In this document: positions 47,758 to 60,248 of the stretch, piece by piece
Numbering within the stretch: the stretch's first letter is position 1
How the letters are laid out: each line of letters opens with the position of its first letter
Assembly: GCF_019649055.1 (NCBI RefSeq)
Contig: NW_026570272.1
Span: forward strand, 954,087 to 1,018,086
Direction of reading: 5' to 3'
DNA from: Paramacrobiotus metropolitanus
Taxonomy: Eukaryota; Tardigrada; Eutardigrada; Parachela; Macrobiotidae
DNA length: 64,000 nucleotides
Translations under genes and position numbers: made by a program
The notes under the pieces: model-generated
What the model saw: the letters and a program-made list of their open reading frames with translations, nothing else
Databases searched by the model: none
What the model was told of the DNA's origin: nothing

Positions 47758-48146
47758 TGTCAGAGACCGCTCACTCGAGGCGGTAGACACCTCTTGTGGC
47801 TTTGCTCTGTCGCCCGCCCGCACATGGCTACTCCATTCGTGCCGCGCTATTACGCTGCTTACTCAGCGTATACTTTGTCTACGCTGACCAATCAGCGCAT
47901 TTCTCTGCACTCTTGGGGGTGGAGCCCTGCGCCTACGGGCGATTCCATGCTTTGCAGCATCAGCTGTTGCACACTCGCAGCACGCGGAATCATTAATCAC
48001 GATTCCTCACCAGCGCACTGCAGGCACTTTTTCCAGCTTTTCCCGCATTGGGTTTTCTGTTGGTTTTTGTGTGTTGTTGCTTTATTGTTATCACAATAAA
48101 GGCTGTATTTGCCCCATTTCTTCCTGCTTCTGTGTCTGATCTGACA
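47758..48146 (+). repeat. 5' LTR, 389 bp
   Basis: It starts TGTCAG and ends CTGACA, a perfect 6-bp inverted end pair of the TG...CA type. The left edge coincides with the interruption of the DIRS frame, and the right edge directly abuts the primer-binding site. AATAAA at 48095-48100 lies about 46 bases before the LTR end, as expected for R/U5. It sits in a small inverted repeat, TTTATTGT/ACAATAAA (48081-48100). Confidence 0.85.
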
Positions 48147-48155
48147 TGGTAGCAG
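48147..48155 (+). promoter_or_regulatory. Primer-binding site, initiator-Met tRNA type
   Basis: TGGTAGCAG immediately follows the LTR. It is complementary to the CTGCTACCA 3' end of metazoan initiator methionine tRNA. The match stops after nine bases, so the primer assignment is probable rather than certain. Confidence 0.7.
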
Positions 48156-49163
48156 CATCGTTCGGTTTTCTTTCCGACGAGACCTCTGATCACCAGTGAA
48201 GGCAACATTCGGTCGAACTACGCTGATCGCCTATAAGTAGGCCAGCAATCCCGCGACCATCTCCTGCATTATACGGATCTCATTGGAGATCCGCAGCGCG
48301 ACGGATTACATACGGGTCGGCGCCTAAAAGTAGGTCCCCCGCAGCTTTGGCTCCCGGCGCAAAAACTGCGTTCGGTACGTCGCTGTTGACCAATTAAGCG
48401 CCCTACCGGGTTGCATGATACGGGTCAGCGCCTAAAAGTAGGCCTCCCGCAGCTTTGGCTCCCGGCGCAAAAACTGCGCTCGGTACGGTCCTGTTACACC
48501 AATACGCCCTATCGGGTGCGCTGCGGCCCTCACGGTAGAAGAGGGTGAAGTGGAACGACGGAGCAGCAGTTTGGATCGAAAATCGACCGGTAAGACCTGC
48601 TGTGGCGTCGTAGGTTTTCGTAGAACCTTTTGAAAATTCGAGGTTTCCGCGTAGAACCTAACCAAAACCCTTCATAACTTTACAACCGCTTATCCGATTT
48701 GCGTAAATCTAGCATTTTCGGATTACTCGTGAAATTCTGTATCAGAAAAATAGAACAGAACTCTCGAGAAAATTTTTTCTGATTTTTACCGAATTATCGG
48801 CGTAAAAAAACCGCCATTTTGTCCAGCCGGAATTTTCGTGAAAAAAGTCGCGTGACGTCAGCGTGGTGATTTTCCATAAAATTTTGACCAATCAGAACGC
48901 GTGGGAAACTTCCCCGTGCTATAAGACTCGTAGTGAGTCATATCGTTTTTTGAATTTTGCTCACGGCACGCTACTCGTGACGTAGAGCTTTTTGCAAGAC
49001 CACTTTGTAACTGACGTCACACTGGTCAGTAGCGTAACATAGGGCCATAGGGAGCTAACGCTGATCCTAAGCTCTAGCACACCTGACCAGCACCAACCAG
49101 CGACAGCCAACCCACCGTTCCGGTCCGGACCAAGACCAAAGAAAACTCTCAAGTCCCAATACC
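48156..49163 (+). other. Ty3/gypsy leader with tandem repeats
   Basis: About 1 kb of untranslated leader. Two copies of a roughly 108-bp unit begin near 48310 and 48420. They share CCTAAAAGTAGG, CCCGCAGCTTTGGCTCCCGG and CAAAAACTGCG. A shorter relative, CCTATAAGTAGG, is near 48230. Leaders often hold packaging or translation signals, and a role for these repeats is inferred only. Confidence 0.65.
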
Positions 49164-52100
49164 ATGGGCCAAACTCAAAGCGCCTTGGCCAAGGTGATGC
49201 CATACACCAGCCATGAGCAACTCCAACGGAGATTGCTCAGTCCTATGGACAGGCGCCAGCAAAACGATTACGCCAAACCTCGTGGGAAGAACTACGCCAC
49301 ACGCGACCCACCGGGAACATACGGTTTCCGCAGGGCCAAACAGAGCGGTTCTGAACCAGATGAGCCAAACTCGGCCGGCTCAACGAGTTCGGTCGAGGCC
49401 AAGGCCAGGCGGGACAAACAAATCCTGCCGGCTGACCTGGAAACCAGTGATGAAAGTCTGGACGCCACCCGGGATGACACATTCCAGGAGGCATCCGACG
49501 AACTGTCCGGGGCCAACCAGCCTCTGGACAGCCAACCTGGCGCCGATAGGACGGCCCAGGCCAACAGTGTCCCTCGGGACTTGGCGCACCAACCGGCCAT
49601 ACCTGGTCCGGGCCAAGTCCAACCTGCGGCGCCAACGGCAGCCACAGGTGAGGACAAGACACGCACTGATGGACCAGAGCCAAACAACTTGGCCCGGTCC
49701 AACCTTGATGTCCAGGATCTGACAGCACGTCCAACCCTACCGGGCTCGGACCAGATCCAACCTGAGGCACCAACGGTGGCCAAAGGTGGACGCAAGGTAA
49801 AGGCCAAGCCAAAAAGGCTGGTCCAAAGGCACATGACCAGGGCCAACAGCCCGTGAGTCAGTCGCCCATCATGTTTGAAGTCGATGGCTCAACCCCTGCA
49901 ACGCCATCGCCAACCAATGACGTCATCGGCGCGTCTGGCCCGTCCAAACCGGACGGAGAGCCAATCGTGGACCTGGCCCAACTTAACAGGGCCACAGCCA
50001 GGATGGACCTTAACCAGCCCTCCTGGGACACAAGCCGCGCCAACGTCAGCCCGCCGAAGCTGATCCAGGCAACCCGGCCCGACGAAATCGACGAAGTCGA
50101 CCAACTTCGGACCACAGTAAGGGACCTGACCAAACAGCTGGCGGACATTGCAGAAGCTTCCCTGCTATCCGAACGTTGGATGCAGGACGAGATCTGCAGG
50201 CACAAAAACTTTGCGGTCCAATCGGACGCAGAGGCCAAACGCGTCTCGGCCATACTGGCCCAGACCCAACTTGAGCTAACCCAGCTCAAGTTGTCACCAT
50301 GTCCAAACGCTGAGCGAGACCAGCTCAACAGGACAATCCACAGCCTAGAAATGGCTGTGGCGGGCCTCGAAGCCCTGCTCACCTCTACGAGGACGGAGCT
50401 GGCCAAAGCCAAGGATGACTTGGCTGCGGCCCGGACCACCATTGACGACACCGACTCTGAGGCGGACCGCCTACAGAGAGAAAACGAGCGTCTCACCGAA
50501 GACATGGCCAACCTGCAGGACGAAATCAACCGCCTGCGGAACGGCTACAACCTCCTTTATGAGAGTCACCAGAACCTCATGAAGACTATCCAACAAGGAG
50601 GACTGATGAGCCAAACGGTTCAGCAGAAGGAGGCACAGAACGTGCAACTCCAGCAACAGATCGTTGCCTCCAGAGCCAGCTCAACACCGAAGCAACTATT
50701 CGGGTCCAACTTGAGCAAAATAGCGCCATTGGACATCAGAACTTCGTCCAATTGGAGCAGGCCTTCAACCAAGCCAAACAGGTGATCCAGGGCCAACATG
50801 ACCGGATCATCACTTTGAGGCTTAATAACGCCGGCCTGGTCAAAGACTACCAGGCGGCCACCCAACGCATCACGGAACTGAACGAGGACCTGGAAAGGCT
50901 AAGCACGGAGAACGCCTGCTTAGATGCGGAGAAATCACACCTCGCAGACATAAACTCCGAGTTGTCCGCAGAACCACCGTCCTACCATACCTTTCCGGAC
51001 TCGGATACAACGTCGACAAGAAAAAGTCGACGAGGCTTTGCGGCAGGGCCAACGCTTCTACCGAGAGCCAGTGTATCATCAGCAGCATTACCATGCGAAT
51101 ATGGCTGTGGAAGGACCATCGGTTGGACATCCTCCAACGGGGCCAACCATACCCACGCCTCCCAGCCCGGTGGACCGTGGAACATCAACGGCGACAGTAA
51201 CACTGCCGCCACCACCGATCCCGGTCACCACAACAGCCACTATCGGTCCAACGACGGTAGTGACACCCGCAACGCAGACGCATCCGTCTACGTCAAGGGC
51301 CAAGCTTTGACCCAAGCCAGGCAATACCCAGCCACAGCTACTTTGGGTCAAGGCCACAGTACCCGTCCTTGTATCCGTCTATATTCCCGAACATGGACTT
51401 CACTTTAGTCCACATCCGGTCACAAGCCAGGCTCACACCAGCGGCATGGATCCAAACCGGACCAGCCTGCCGAGCCCAATGTTCGGGCCACCAGCCACAC
51501 AAGGACAGATGGGAGGCCAAAGTGGTACACCAACGGTGCAACCACCACTAGTAGGCCAACTAAGCCTATTTGGCCCTCCTATCTCGGCGGCAGCCCAAAC
51601 GGGCCAAGCTCAGCCGCAGATGGGCCAAACCACGCCCACGGGCCAAAATGTGCCCAACCCATCAGGCATACCGCCAACAGCGGCCATGCCACCAGGACCA
51701 GCTGCCCAACCAGGCCAGGGCCAAAATGCGCCCATGTTGGTCCAACTCCCGAATGGAGCATACGGATGGATGGCGTCCAACGGAGCCATCCAGATCGTAC
51801 CGGGCCAACCAATGTGGTCCCAACCTCAGCAGGTGCCGCTGATACCACAGCAGCCAACACCTGCCCCATCACCACCGGCCAGCCCAGCTCTCTCAACCAG
51901 AGAGCAAATCAAAGAAATGGCCCAAGAGATGGGAAAAGCCAACGCGAGAGCTCAAGTCCGCACCGAGTTGCCAAAATTCGATGGCAACAAAACAATGGTG
52001 AAAGGATGGCTTGCACAGGTCCGACGGATCTGTAAGCAGTCGTCCGATCTGAACAAACCAGATCCGGACTTTATGAGCCGCATTTACATGGCCCTATCGG

Positions 52101-53280
52101 ACCCTGTAAAGGAATGGTACACTGGCCAAGCCAATCGCGAGGACGAGGACGGCTGGCTTCAGTAGAAGAGTGGCTCCAAAAGTTTGCCACTCGATATGGC
52201 GACGATAATCAGCAGGCCACTGCCATGGAGAAATCACATCGGTACTACCAGCACCTGACCGAAACCCCAGAGCAGTATTACGACGCCATGCTGACTCTCC
52301 AGACGCGCGCTGGCTTGGACGACACAATGACCCTCCACTTCCTGAGGGAGAACGTCAAAGAGCCAGAACTGCGCCGCGCTCTGGACATCCGGATACCGAA
52401 GTCACCGGCAGAATTCCGGGACTACGTCCGGCAATACAATGGGAAAGCCGGAGTACGAAGGGAAGGCGGGCCGCGGATACCCAACCATTCGAACGGCCAT
52501 ACAAACGCCACAAGCCCAAGTCGTACCGCAACAACCGGCACTTTATCCCCCGCAGGCTACACAAGCCCAAATAGAGGCAACATACGCCGCCATCGGCCTT
52601 GAACCTAGCCTCCCACAACGTGGGTCTACACCGCCCAACGGCGGTAGTGGCGGCTAGCGGCCAGGCCCGGAACCAGGGCAACTATAGCTTGGCCAGGGCA
52701 ATAGCGGCGGAGGACCAAAGGCAAGCTCTCCAAGGGCCAAAACGCCAGCTTTAGTGGAAACCAAAGCAGCAACAGCCCTGGAGGATAAAACCGAAGCCCA
52801 GGAGGCCAGAGCGGCCAACGCCAGACTCTGAGCCCCGAAGAGGCCCGCAGACAAGAGGACATGTATATCGACAGAGTCGAGCGCATGTTCGAACGATGGG
52901 CCAAAGACGGTATTATTACCTGCAACCACTGCCTATGGGGAAACCACCCAACCGAGGGCTGTGGCTACGCAAACAGGCCATATGGCGAAAATCCAAACCG
53001 GAAATGGTATTTGGATTGGCGGAATCGCTATCAGAAAGGCTACCCTACCGGGTCAGCTAATCCTAACCGCCTCGGCTTAGTGCCACCCAAACAACCCAGA
53101 CCACGTGGTGGGGGAATGGCAGCCGAAGGCAATCCACCGGCTCAGGAAGTGGGTCAGGTGGCGGCAACCGGCAGAACGGTCCAAAACAGGATACCAGACG
53201 CCAGCCAACGAAAGGGCAGCGCTACCACCCATACCGGACCAGCTGGTGAAGCCAAATGGCAATGGCGGCGGCGGCCCTAG
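49164..53280 (+). pseudogene. gag: Ty3/gypsy gag, long and broken into several frames
   Basis: Gag builds the particle and packages the RNA. Segments in order: an N-terminus starting MGQTQS (49164), compatible with N-myristoylation; an acidic disordered region to 49850; a coiled coil rich in heptads (about 50050-50950); a Pro/Gln/Gly-rich region (51040-51890); a capsid-like domain (PKFDGN...WLAQV...EWYTG, then EEWLQKF...YDAMLTL, 51900-52440); and one CCHC knuckle, C-NH-C-LWGN-H-PTEG-C, near 52920-52965. The start ATG has a good context (ACCATGG). Frame changes occur near 49850, 50750, 51030, 51430, 52150, 52450 and 52700, most of the -1 type. The gene ends in UAG at 53278-53280, with the downstream frame open. 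Confidence 0.75.
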
Positions 53281-54885
53281 CCGGTCAGCCCAACCGCGGG
53301 AGGGAAACGCCTAAGGTCGGGGAGTATCGGCAACTCACCTGACCTAAGACCGGAACCTAAACCGCCGGACATAACCCCCGTACAGTCACTAACCCCAATG
53401 GATCCCAAACTAACCCAAACGGCTCAACAGCCCACTAGCGGATCCAGGTTTAGCGCCAAACCAGCGTCTAAGCCACCTGGCTCTAAAAGTGATGCCAGGC
53501 CGACAGTCGTATTGCAAGCGACCAAGTCGTTTTTCGGAGCCTCAATTAACCCCAAGGCCAACCGACCCCCAAAACTCGGAGCCTCAACCAACCCTAAGGC
53601 CAACCGAACACGTGGCAAAGCGAGACGTCGCACCACGAATATGACGTATCCACAATCGGCGTCAGACACATCCTCCGACAGTGCACCGGAAGGATGGTCC
53701 GTACAAGATACGGACAGTGAGGTCGGATCCCTAAAAGATTGGACAGCCGAACCTCTAGAGGCGTCAAGTCCCCGCACCTGCTGGCCCCAGACCGGTGGAC
53801 AACCCCTCGGCACCACACCAACGGTGCGAACCATAAACAGCTCACGGACCTTCCTTAACACCAAAAGCATGTTTTCGACCCTACGGGTAGCGGAAACATC
53901 ACCACAGGAAGAGTCTGTCCAACAGGAGCCTCCATCACCTCAGTACGCTCCTGATGATCCAGGACCAGTGTCGCTAATCCCCATTGTACCGGTGATGCGG
54001 GAAGTGACAGTCGGTCTCGACGAAAACCGCAAACCAAAGACCGTAAGAGCATGGACACACAAAGTCCAAATTGGACCAGTCCACACGCTCGCTATGCTGG
54101 ACACCGGAGCGGAGACATCCCTCATCAGCCAGCAATTCTGCACCGCCAATGGCATCAAAATAGAGCCATTAGGACGGAACACCAAAATTCTTGGTGTAGG
54201 CGGACAAACCGCCTTCGTGGTCTCCCACTGCTGCAACGTACCGGTGACACTGCAGGGATACAAGAGCCACCACACGTTCTTCGTCCAACCGACGTTAACG
54301 GACGTGCACGTATTACTTGGTTGTGACTATCTCCACTCCAAGTTTACGTTTATCCTTAAGCCAAACGAAGAAATCGTTTGGGACGCGGTAAAGTTTATCC
54401 CGATACCAGAGGCACCGGGACCCGACAATGAGGTGCGGATAAATCGGCTTCGCGAACCGACTGTCCAAACTTCCACCTGCCGGGAATGCCTGGACACTAT
54501 CGAAAGCCTAATATGGGAGCTGCGCGTCCACAACGCAATCGAGCGGTATATGACCGAATTCCGTGCAGGCATACTCAAGCCAAATCACGGGATAGTAAAG
54601 ACTATCCCGATACCAGAGGCACCGGGCCAACGGCCGGTGCCTGACATAGAGATTAAGGAGAAACTGGTCCAGCGATACAAAACTTGGTTTACGGGGGTTA
54701 GAAACTTCCTCGAATACCGCGCTGGCCGGATCCTTGCCCTAGAAGAGGGCTGGCTTGAAGAAAAAGGCGCACCACTAACGTGGCCGCAGATTGCCGAGCA
54801 ATACGGACCATTCGCCCAAGAACTGGACGACTTGGTCCAAGAAGGAGCTTTATGGGAGGACGAACGTCTAGCCCTAGTGTGGTAG
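53278..54885 (+). CDS. Ty3/gypsy aspartic protease region, bounded by two in-frame UAG codons
   Basis: The frame is open from the UAG ending Gag (53278-53280) to a second UAG (54883-54885), in the same frame as the CCHC knuckle and the RT. Its first half is disordered. The protease core has LDTGAETSLIS, with the catalytic Asp codon at 54100-54102, followed by LLGCDYL. Near the end a short segment, IPIPEAPG, occurs twice (about 54397 and 54600), so part of the tail is a tandem duplication. A CRECLD motif lies between the copies. The first ATG is at 53398, but readthrough of the Gag UAG would fuse protease to Gag. Confidence 0.75.
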
Positions 54886-57800
54886 TACAGAGAGTACCAC
54901 ATGGAAGCCCCGAAAGTACTCCAAAAGATGTGCACGGATCTTTTCGATGATGTCATAAAACTTCGAAAAAACGTGGCCCAACATCCTGGCTTAATCGTCA
55001 GCATATGGCCGAAGTATGATCTGAGCCTGACCAACGTCAGGACCATACCAGAACCATTGCCAGAAGCAGCACCGCATATAGCGACAAAAGTGCGCTTCAA
55101 TGATGGCCCACATCCAGAACAGGGAGGCCATCGAAGGGACACCGGCCAGAATGAGCAGGACCCTTCATCGGAGGAAGTCCAACTGACTTGTCCTCTATGT
55201 GGAGACGGCGTTGAAGCAGTAATACGGGCCATACAGACCCGTTCGACTCAACGTTGGGCAAGAGGCCGACCAGCCTCGCCACTCCCTAACGGGAGCCGTC
55301 CAACCACTTTGGCGGAACCGGACGAACCTGAGAAGCAGGAAATCGCAGCCGGAACGCCAGGGATCCAACCAAAGGATCTCATAACAGAACCGGCACTAAT
55401 TGTGGCCGGCGGCGCGCCAACCTCTAACGAGGACAAAGCCAAGCCAAAACCTGAGCAGGACGACAAACCCGAATCTACCGATTCGGACGTCCAAAGCTCA
55501 AGTGACTCACCGGACACGGACTCCGATAACCAATCATCGGAGGAGTCAAGTGATGACGAAGAGGACACAGAAATTCTCCAACTCCGAGCCGAGGCACCGA
55601 TAATCCGCAAACTGCGGACCGAACGTCCAACGGACTGCCTTAAGGAGGAGAGAGAAGTTGTCTTCGTCCATCAGCGGTACACCTTACCGGCATACTCAAC
55701 CTGCTGGATTAAGGTCCGGTCCTATCGGACTATGGACCCGGGACGGCCAATCCACTTTAAATCGCTGAGACGACCACACCGCTTGGTCTTACCGATCGAA
55801 GCGGAGGTCCAAACTCGAAATAGCGAACATGCGTGGATCCAGGTCCAAAATAAGTCCCGACGCGACCAAATCCTCCGCAAAGGTGCAAAAATCGGCCACA
55901 TGTACTATAGTGACATGTATGAGCCAGACATCAAGGAGGATGGAATAGATTGGTCCATTCCCAATGCCGACGCCTTACCATGGCCAAAAGTGGCAGGGAA
56001 TAACCCAAACCGGTACCGCACCATTAATGACCATGCTATGGTCCGGGCAACAGTAAAAGTGGAACTCCCACCGGAGTCCATCACCCCGGTCCAAGTTAGC
56101 ATTGACTTTCCTGTCGACCCAAGACAGAAACTCATGTACCTCGGAAGCCAAGACACCAAACGGAGTCTGGCCATGCTCGACGGACCAGTCCAGCATGATG
56201 GCACTAGTTTCACCATACTGGTGTCAAACTACTCCAAAGAGCCCCATATACTCCGGAAAGGAGTTAACATGGGCCAAGTGGAGCCATACGAGGAAATCTC
56301 GGACGAAGACTACGCCAAGATCAACTCCCTCCAAACCGGAGAGGAAGATCCAGAAACGGAGCGCGAAATCCGCGCCCACGTCGCCAACGCACATTTTGGC
56401 GACCACCTGACCGAGGAGCAAACCGCTCTACTCCGTCAGGACTTATGGGAACTCAGGGCTATATTCCCGACGTCCAAAAAGCCTTACGGCGACGTCAAAG
56501 GAGTGACCCACGTCATAGAAGTTGGCGACGCTGCACCAATCAAAATGAACCCAACCCGAACGAGTTGGAAGGGACGAGAGTTCATTAATAAGCACGTCCA
56601 GGAAATGCTGGACCAAGGCGTGATTGAACCGTCCATGGCAGCGTGGAGTTTCCCAGTGGTCCTCGCTTCGAAGAAAAACGGCGACGGGACCATGGGCACC
56701 CGGTTCTGCATAAATTATATAAAGCTGAACACGGTGACCAAGAAGAACAATTATCCATTGCCCAATCCAGACGAACTTCTGGATCAATGTGCAGGAAACG
56801 CCTACTACGGCAAGGTAGATTGTCAGTCCGGATTCTGGCAAATCCCTATGGATCCAGCGTCCATGGACTACACTACCTTCGTGACTCCAGAAGGGATGTT
56901 CCGGTTCAAACGAATGCCGTTTGGTGTCTGCAATGGGCCAGCCACATTCCAAATGACAATGGATAAGATTATGGCGCCGGCCCGCAAACAAGGCGGCGTC
57001 TTCGCATACATCGACGACGTGATATTCTTCGGCAAAACATTCGAGGAATTTAGGAAAGCGTTTAGAAACACGCTCCTCTGCCTCAGAGACGCCGGATTCA
57101 CGATAAAACCGTCGAAATGCGAATTTGGAATGGAAAAACTCCAATTCCTTGGACACATCCTCAGCAAGGACGGTGTCCATACCGATCCCGAGAAGGTAGC
57201 GGCCATCGCCGAGAAACTACCGCCCAAGACCGAGCGTCAACTTCGCTCGTTTCTTGGACTCGCTAACTATTACCGGAAGTTCATTCAGGGCTACGCCCAG
57301 AAGACTTCCAAGATGTATGAACTCCTGCGGAAGGAAAGTTCGGTTAAGAACGACTGGACTGACGCCCACACCGCCGAGTTCAATGAAATCAAAAAGGCCC
57401 TAACGGAAGCCCCAATACTGGCCAAATTCGATGCGACCAAGCAGACCACCATCGAATGTGATGCAAGTGGCGCTGGCATCGGAGCCATACTCAGCCAGGA
57501 CTCGAGGCCAATTGCCTACGCAAGCCGTGTCCTACATGGAGCTGAGAAAAAACTACGGTGTGACCGAATGGGAATGCTTAGCCGTAGTATGGGCCGTCCA
57601 AAAATTCAAGCACTACATCGACCACGGGCCATTTACCGTAAGGACGGACCATAGGGCCCTAACCAACCTGCTCAGATGCGAGTCCAACCGACCCGGCATC
57701 AACCCTCGTCTTACTCGATGGGCCCTCGCCTTACAGGGACGGGACATCACCATCAAGTACAAGCCAGGCACATTCTGCGACAATGCTGATGCTTTGTCCA

Positions 57801-57900
57801 GATGGCCACTCGAACGGGACGATGACAAAGGCCCACACGAAGAGTTGGACCAAGTCCCTAACTTCGAGGATTATAAAGACGAGATCCCAGCACGCATCAT
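54886..57900 (+). pseudogene. pol: Ty3/gypsy reverse transcriptase and RNase H
   Basis: After the UAG the frame continues with a roughly 500-residue linker. It has CPLCGDG, a Ser/Asp-rich stretch and two related modules ending ILRKGAKIG and ILRKGVNMG. The RT follows, with FPVVLASKK, KVDCQSGFWQI, MPFGVCNGP and the catalytic YIDD at 57007-57018. Then come the connection (FLGHILSKDG, SFLGLANYYRKF) and RNase H (IECDASGAGIGA, TDHRAL, AD.LSR). The frame moves by one base near 57545 at a run of six A, splitting RNase H, and again near 57900-58100. The RT domain itself is intact. Product: replication enzyme acting in the particle. Confidence 0.85.
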
Positions 57901-57999
57901 AAAGGTGCGCAGGCTGCGCGTACTGACGAGGACCCCGCAGATGAATGGGACAAGCCTCTCCTTCCTGATTGTAACGCAATCAGTGACTGGAATGAATTC

Positions 58000-59564
58000 A
58001 GCACGGCGGACATACGGGTCATTAACGTACCGGCGCCCACACCGGGAGAGCCAGAGCCCGAAGTCCCACCGTGTCCAGAAAAAGTCACGGACCGCACCGC
58101 GCAAGAACTGCGACGGATGCAACATCGTGACCCAACTCTGGCCAAGAAAATCCACGAGTTGGAACATCAAAGCGAAATGGACAAGAGGTCCAAATTACCT
58201 GAACATTACCAGATGGACAAAGGTGTGCTCTACCGACTCACCGAAATCAATGCGAAACTCGAAAGGAGATTCGTTGTCCCCCTGTTTATGCGGAAAAATA
58301 TTATCCAGTCCCTCCATGATGGAAAAACAGGGAACCACTTTGGATACCGCAAGACCATTGAAGCAGCCAAACTCCGGTACTATTGGGACCGTATGAGCTG
58401 CGACATACACGACTACATCGACCGATGTCAGACGTGTATCTTCGGCAAAGTACCGCGGCGAGCTACCTACGGTAAGCTGCAGCCGACCGAAGCTGTCGCA
58501 CCTTGGTACCGCGTCTTCGCCGACTTCAAAGGACCTCTACCGGTGACCCAAACCAAGAAATACCGGTACATCGCTGTGGTGGTCGACCAAATGACGAAGT
58601 TCACCATAGCCCGGCCGACCAAGACAAATTCGGCCAAAGAATTTGAGAAGTTCTTTGTCGAAGAAGTCGTACTAAAGTACGGCATGCCACATACAATGCA
58701 CTCCGACCGGGGCACGCATTTTACGGCAAAATCCTTCGCCAAAGTGGCGAAAATCTTCGGCATCGAGCAGACCTTCGATCCGCTTATCATCCGGAGGGCC
58801 GGCCAGTCGAACGCCAGATGCAAACGATCTGGGACGGAATTCGAAACTTTGGCGGCGCCGGCGACGAACATCGTTGGCACCGGCCCTACCGTACGTGATC
58901 TCCGGCATGAACCGTGCCGTTCACGCAACCACCGGATTCTCGCCATACCACATGCTGTATGGACGAGAAATGACGATACCGCAAGACGTCCTCTGGGACC
59001 AACGTCCCAGAAACCTTTACGACTAACGAACGTTACGTCCAGAGGATGCAGCAGCGCCTGAACCGGGCGCATGAAATTGCCAAAACGCGGATCGAAGAAG
59101 GATTCCTCAGGGACGCGGCCATCTACAACAAAAAAGAAGTCGCAGGCCGAGTTCAAAAGCGGGACTTGGTCACCCTGAAGAACATGGTAGACGACCCGAC
59201 CAATCCAAACAAGTTCGAAGGCGTCTACATTCATCGGCATACCCAAGCCGAACACTTACTGGATCCAAGAGCGAGACACCGTGTGGAACACACTGTATGT
59301 GTCGATCGCTTAAAGCCATACCTTAACCCGGAAGGCCCGAGTCGCAGAATAACTCGCTCAACCAAAAAGAAGGGCGGCGACGCGAACCTCAACCCACAGA
59401 GTCGGAAAGGTGCAACAACAAGGCAGAGCTGGACAAACGCAGAGCTCCCACACGCCCAAACTGGAGGAGCTGCTGAAGAAGCAGAAGCCCGGAAAGGGCC
59501 TGTCCAAGAAACTTGTGGCGGAGCAGCAAAAGACTCTGCAAATCCCAGGCCATGGCCCACCTGA
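58000..59564 (+). pseudogene. Ty3/gypsy integrase, frame-broken
   Basis: The HHCC zinc-binding domain is present (H...GNHFG...C..C, with CQTC near 58426-58437), then the core with FADFKG and HSDRGTHF for the first two acidic residues. Breaks near 58780, 58885 and 59030 put the third acidic residue (PVERQM) and the rest of the core in other frames. The C-terminal part (59046-59564) has the VDRLKPYL motif typical of gypsy integrase tails and no chromodomain that I can see. It is inactive as it stands. Confidence 0.8.
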
Positions 59565-60248
59565 TCCGAAGACATCAGACCCAGACCACCAGTGAAGCGT
59601 GGCCCAGGCCGACCTCGAAAGGCCAAACCGGATTTCGAGACACCGGCGCTTCAAAGCTTCAAAACCAGCCATTAGCCGTCATTGACCCAACTTCATTCCC
59701 GGCGGAACCAGAAAAAGGACATCCGTCACGGACAAGCCAGCGGCGACCGAAGAGCCAAAAGTGGCCCCGGCGCCCAAAGAGAAGCCCAAAAGACCAAAAA
59801 CGCCCAAAAGCCTAAGGCAACCCTACGGCCCAGCAAGTCCTAGAAGAGGACGTAGTTGCTGATGATGAGGCGGATAAAGACTTACTCACCCGCATAACCA
59901 CGGACGGGAAAAATCTGAGAAAGTCTCAAAGGGCAAAGCAGAAGTCCAATACGGTCCTACCGGACGTATTGACAAGTCCAGTACAGTCCCACCGACGGAC
60001 AAGGCGGTTGATAAGGCTGACAGAATGACGTTTAAAACAATATCCGATAGGATATCTGACACGGTAGACTTAGATGTCTCCGTGAGCTGCTACCGAAACT
60101 AACCTAAAATAACTAACCTAACTCTAAATGACCAGTAGCTTAAAAGTAGCTTAACTTGGTCCAATATCTGTAACCTTATCTGACAGGGTAGCTTATAAGT
60201 AGCTAGCCGTACATTGAACTAACAAAGTAGGTAGGAGTCTAACACCGC
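59565..60248 (+). other. Spacer between integrase and the 3' block
   Basis: The start is still coding-like with repeated PK/RP-rich words in shifted frames (59600-59820). From about 60040 there is a non-coding stretch with AGCTTAAAAGTAGCTT and AGCTTATAAGTAGCTA, similar to the CCTAAAAGTAGG words of the 5' leader. Confidence 0.5.

Noticed and set aside
49243-50529. Minus-strand frames of 184-223 codons over Gag
   Set aside because: Shadows caused by GC-rich, stop-poor composition; no family motifs on that strand.
56443-57180. 245-codon minus-strand frame
   Set aside because: Antisense of the conserved reverse transcriptase domain.
58467-59255. 262-codon minus-strand frame over integrase
   Set aside because: Antisense of the HHCC and DD-containing integrase.
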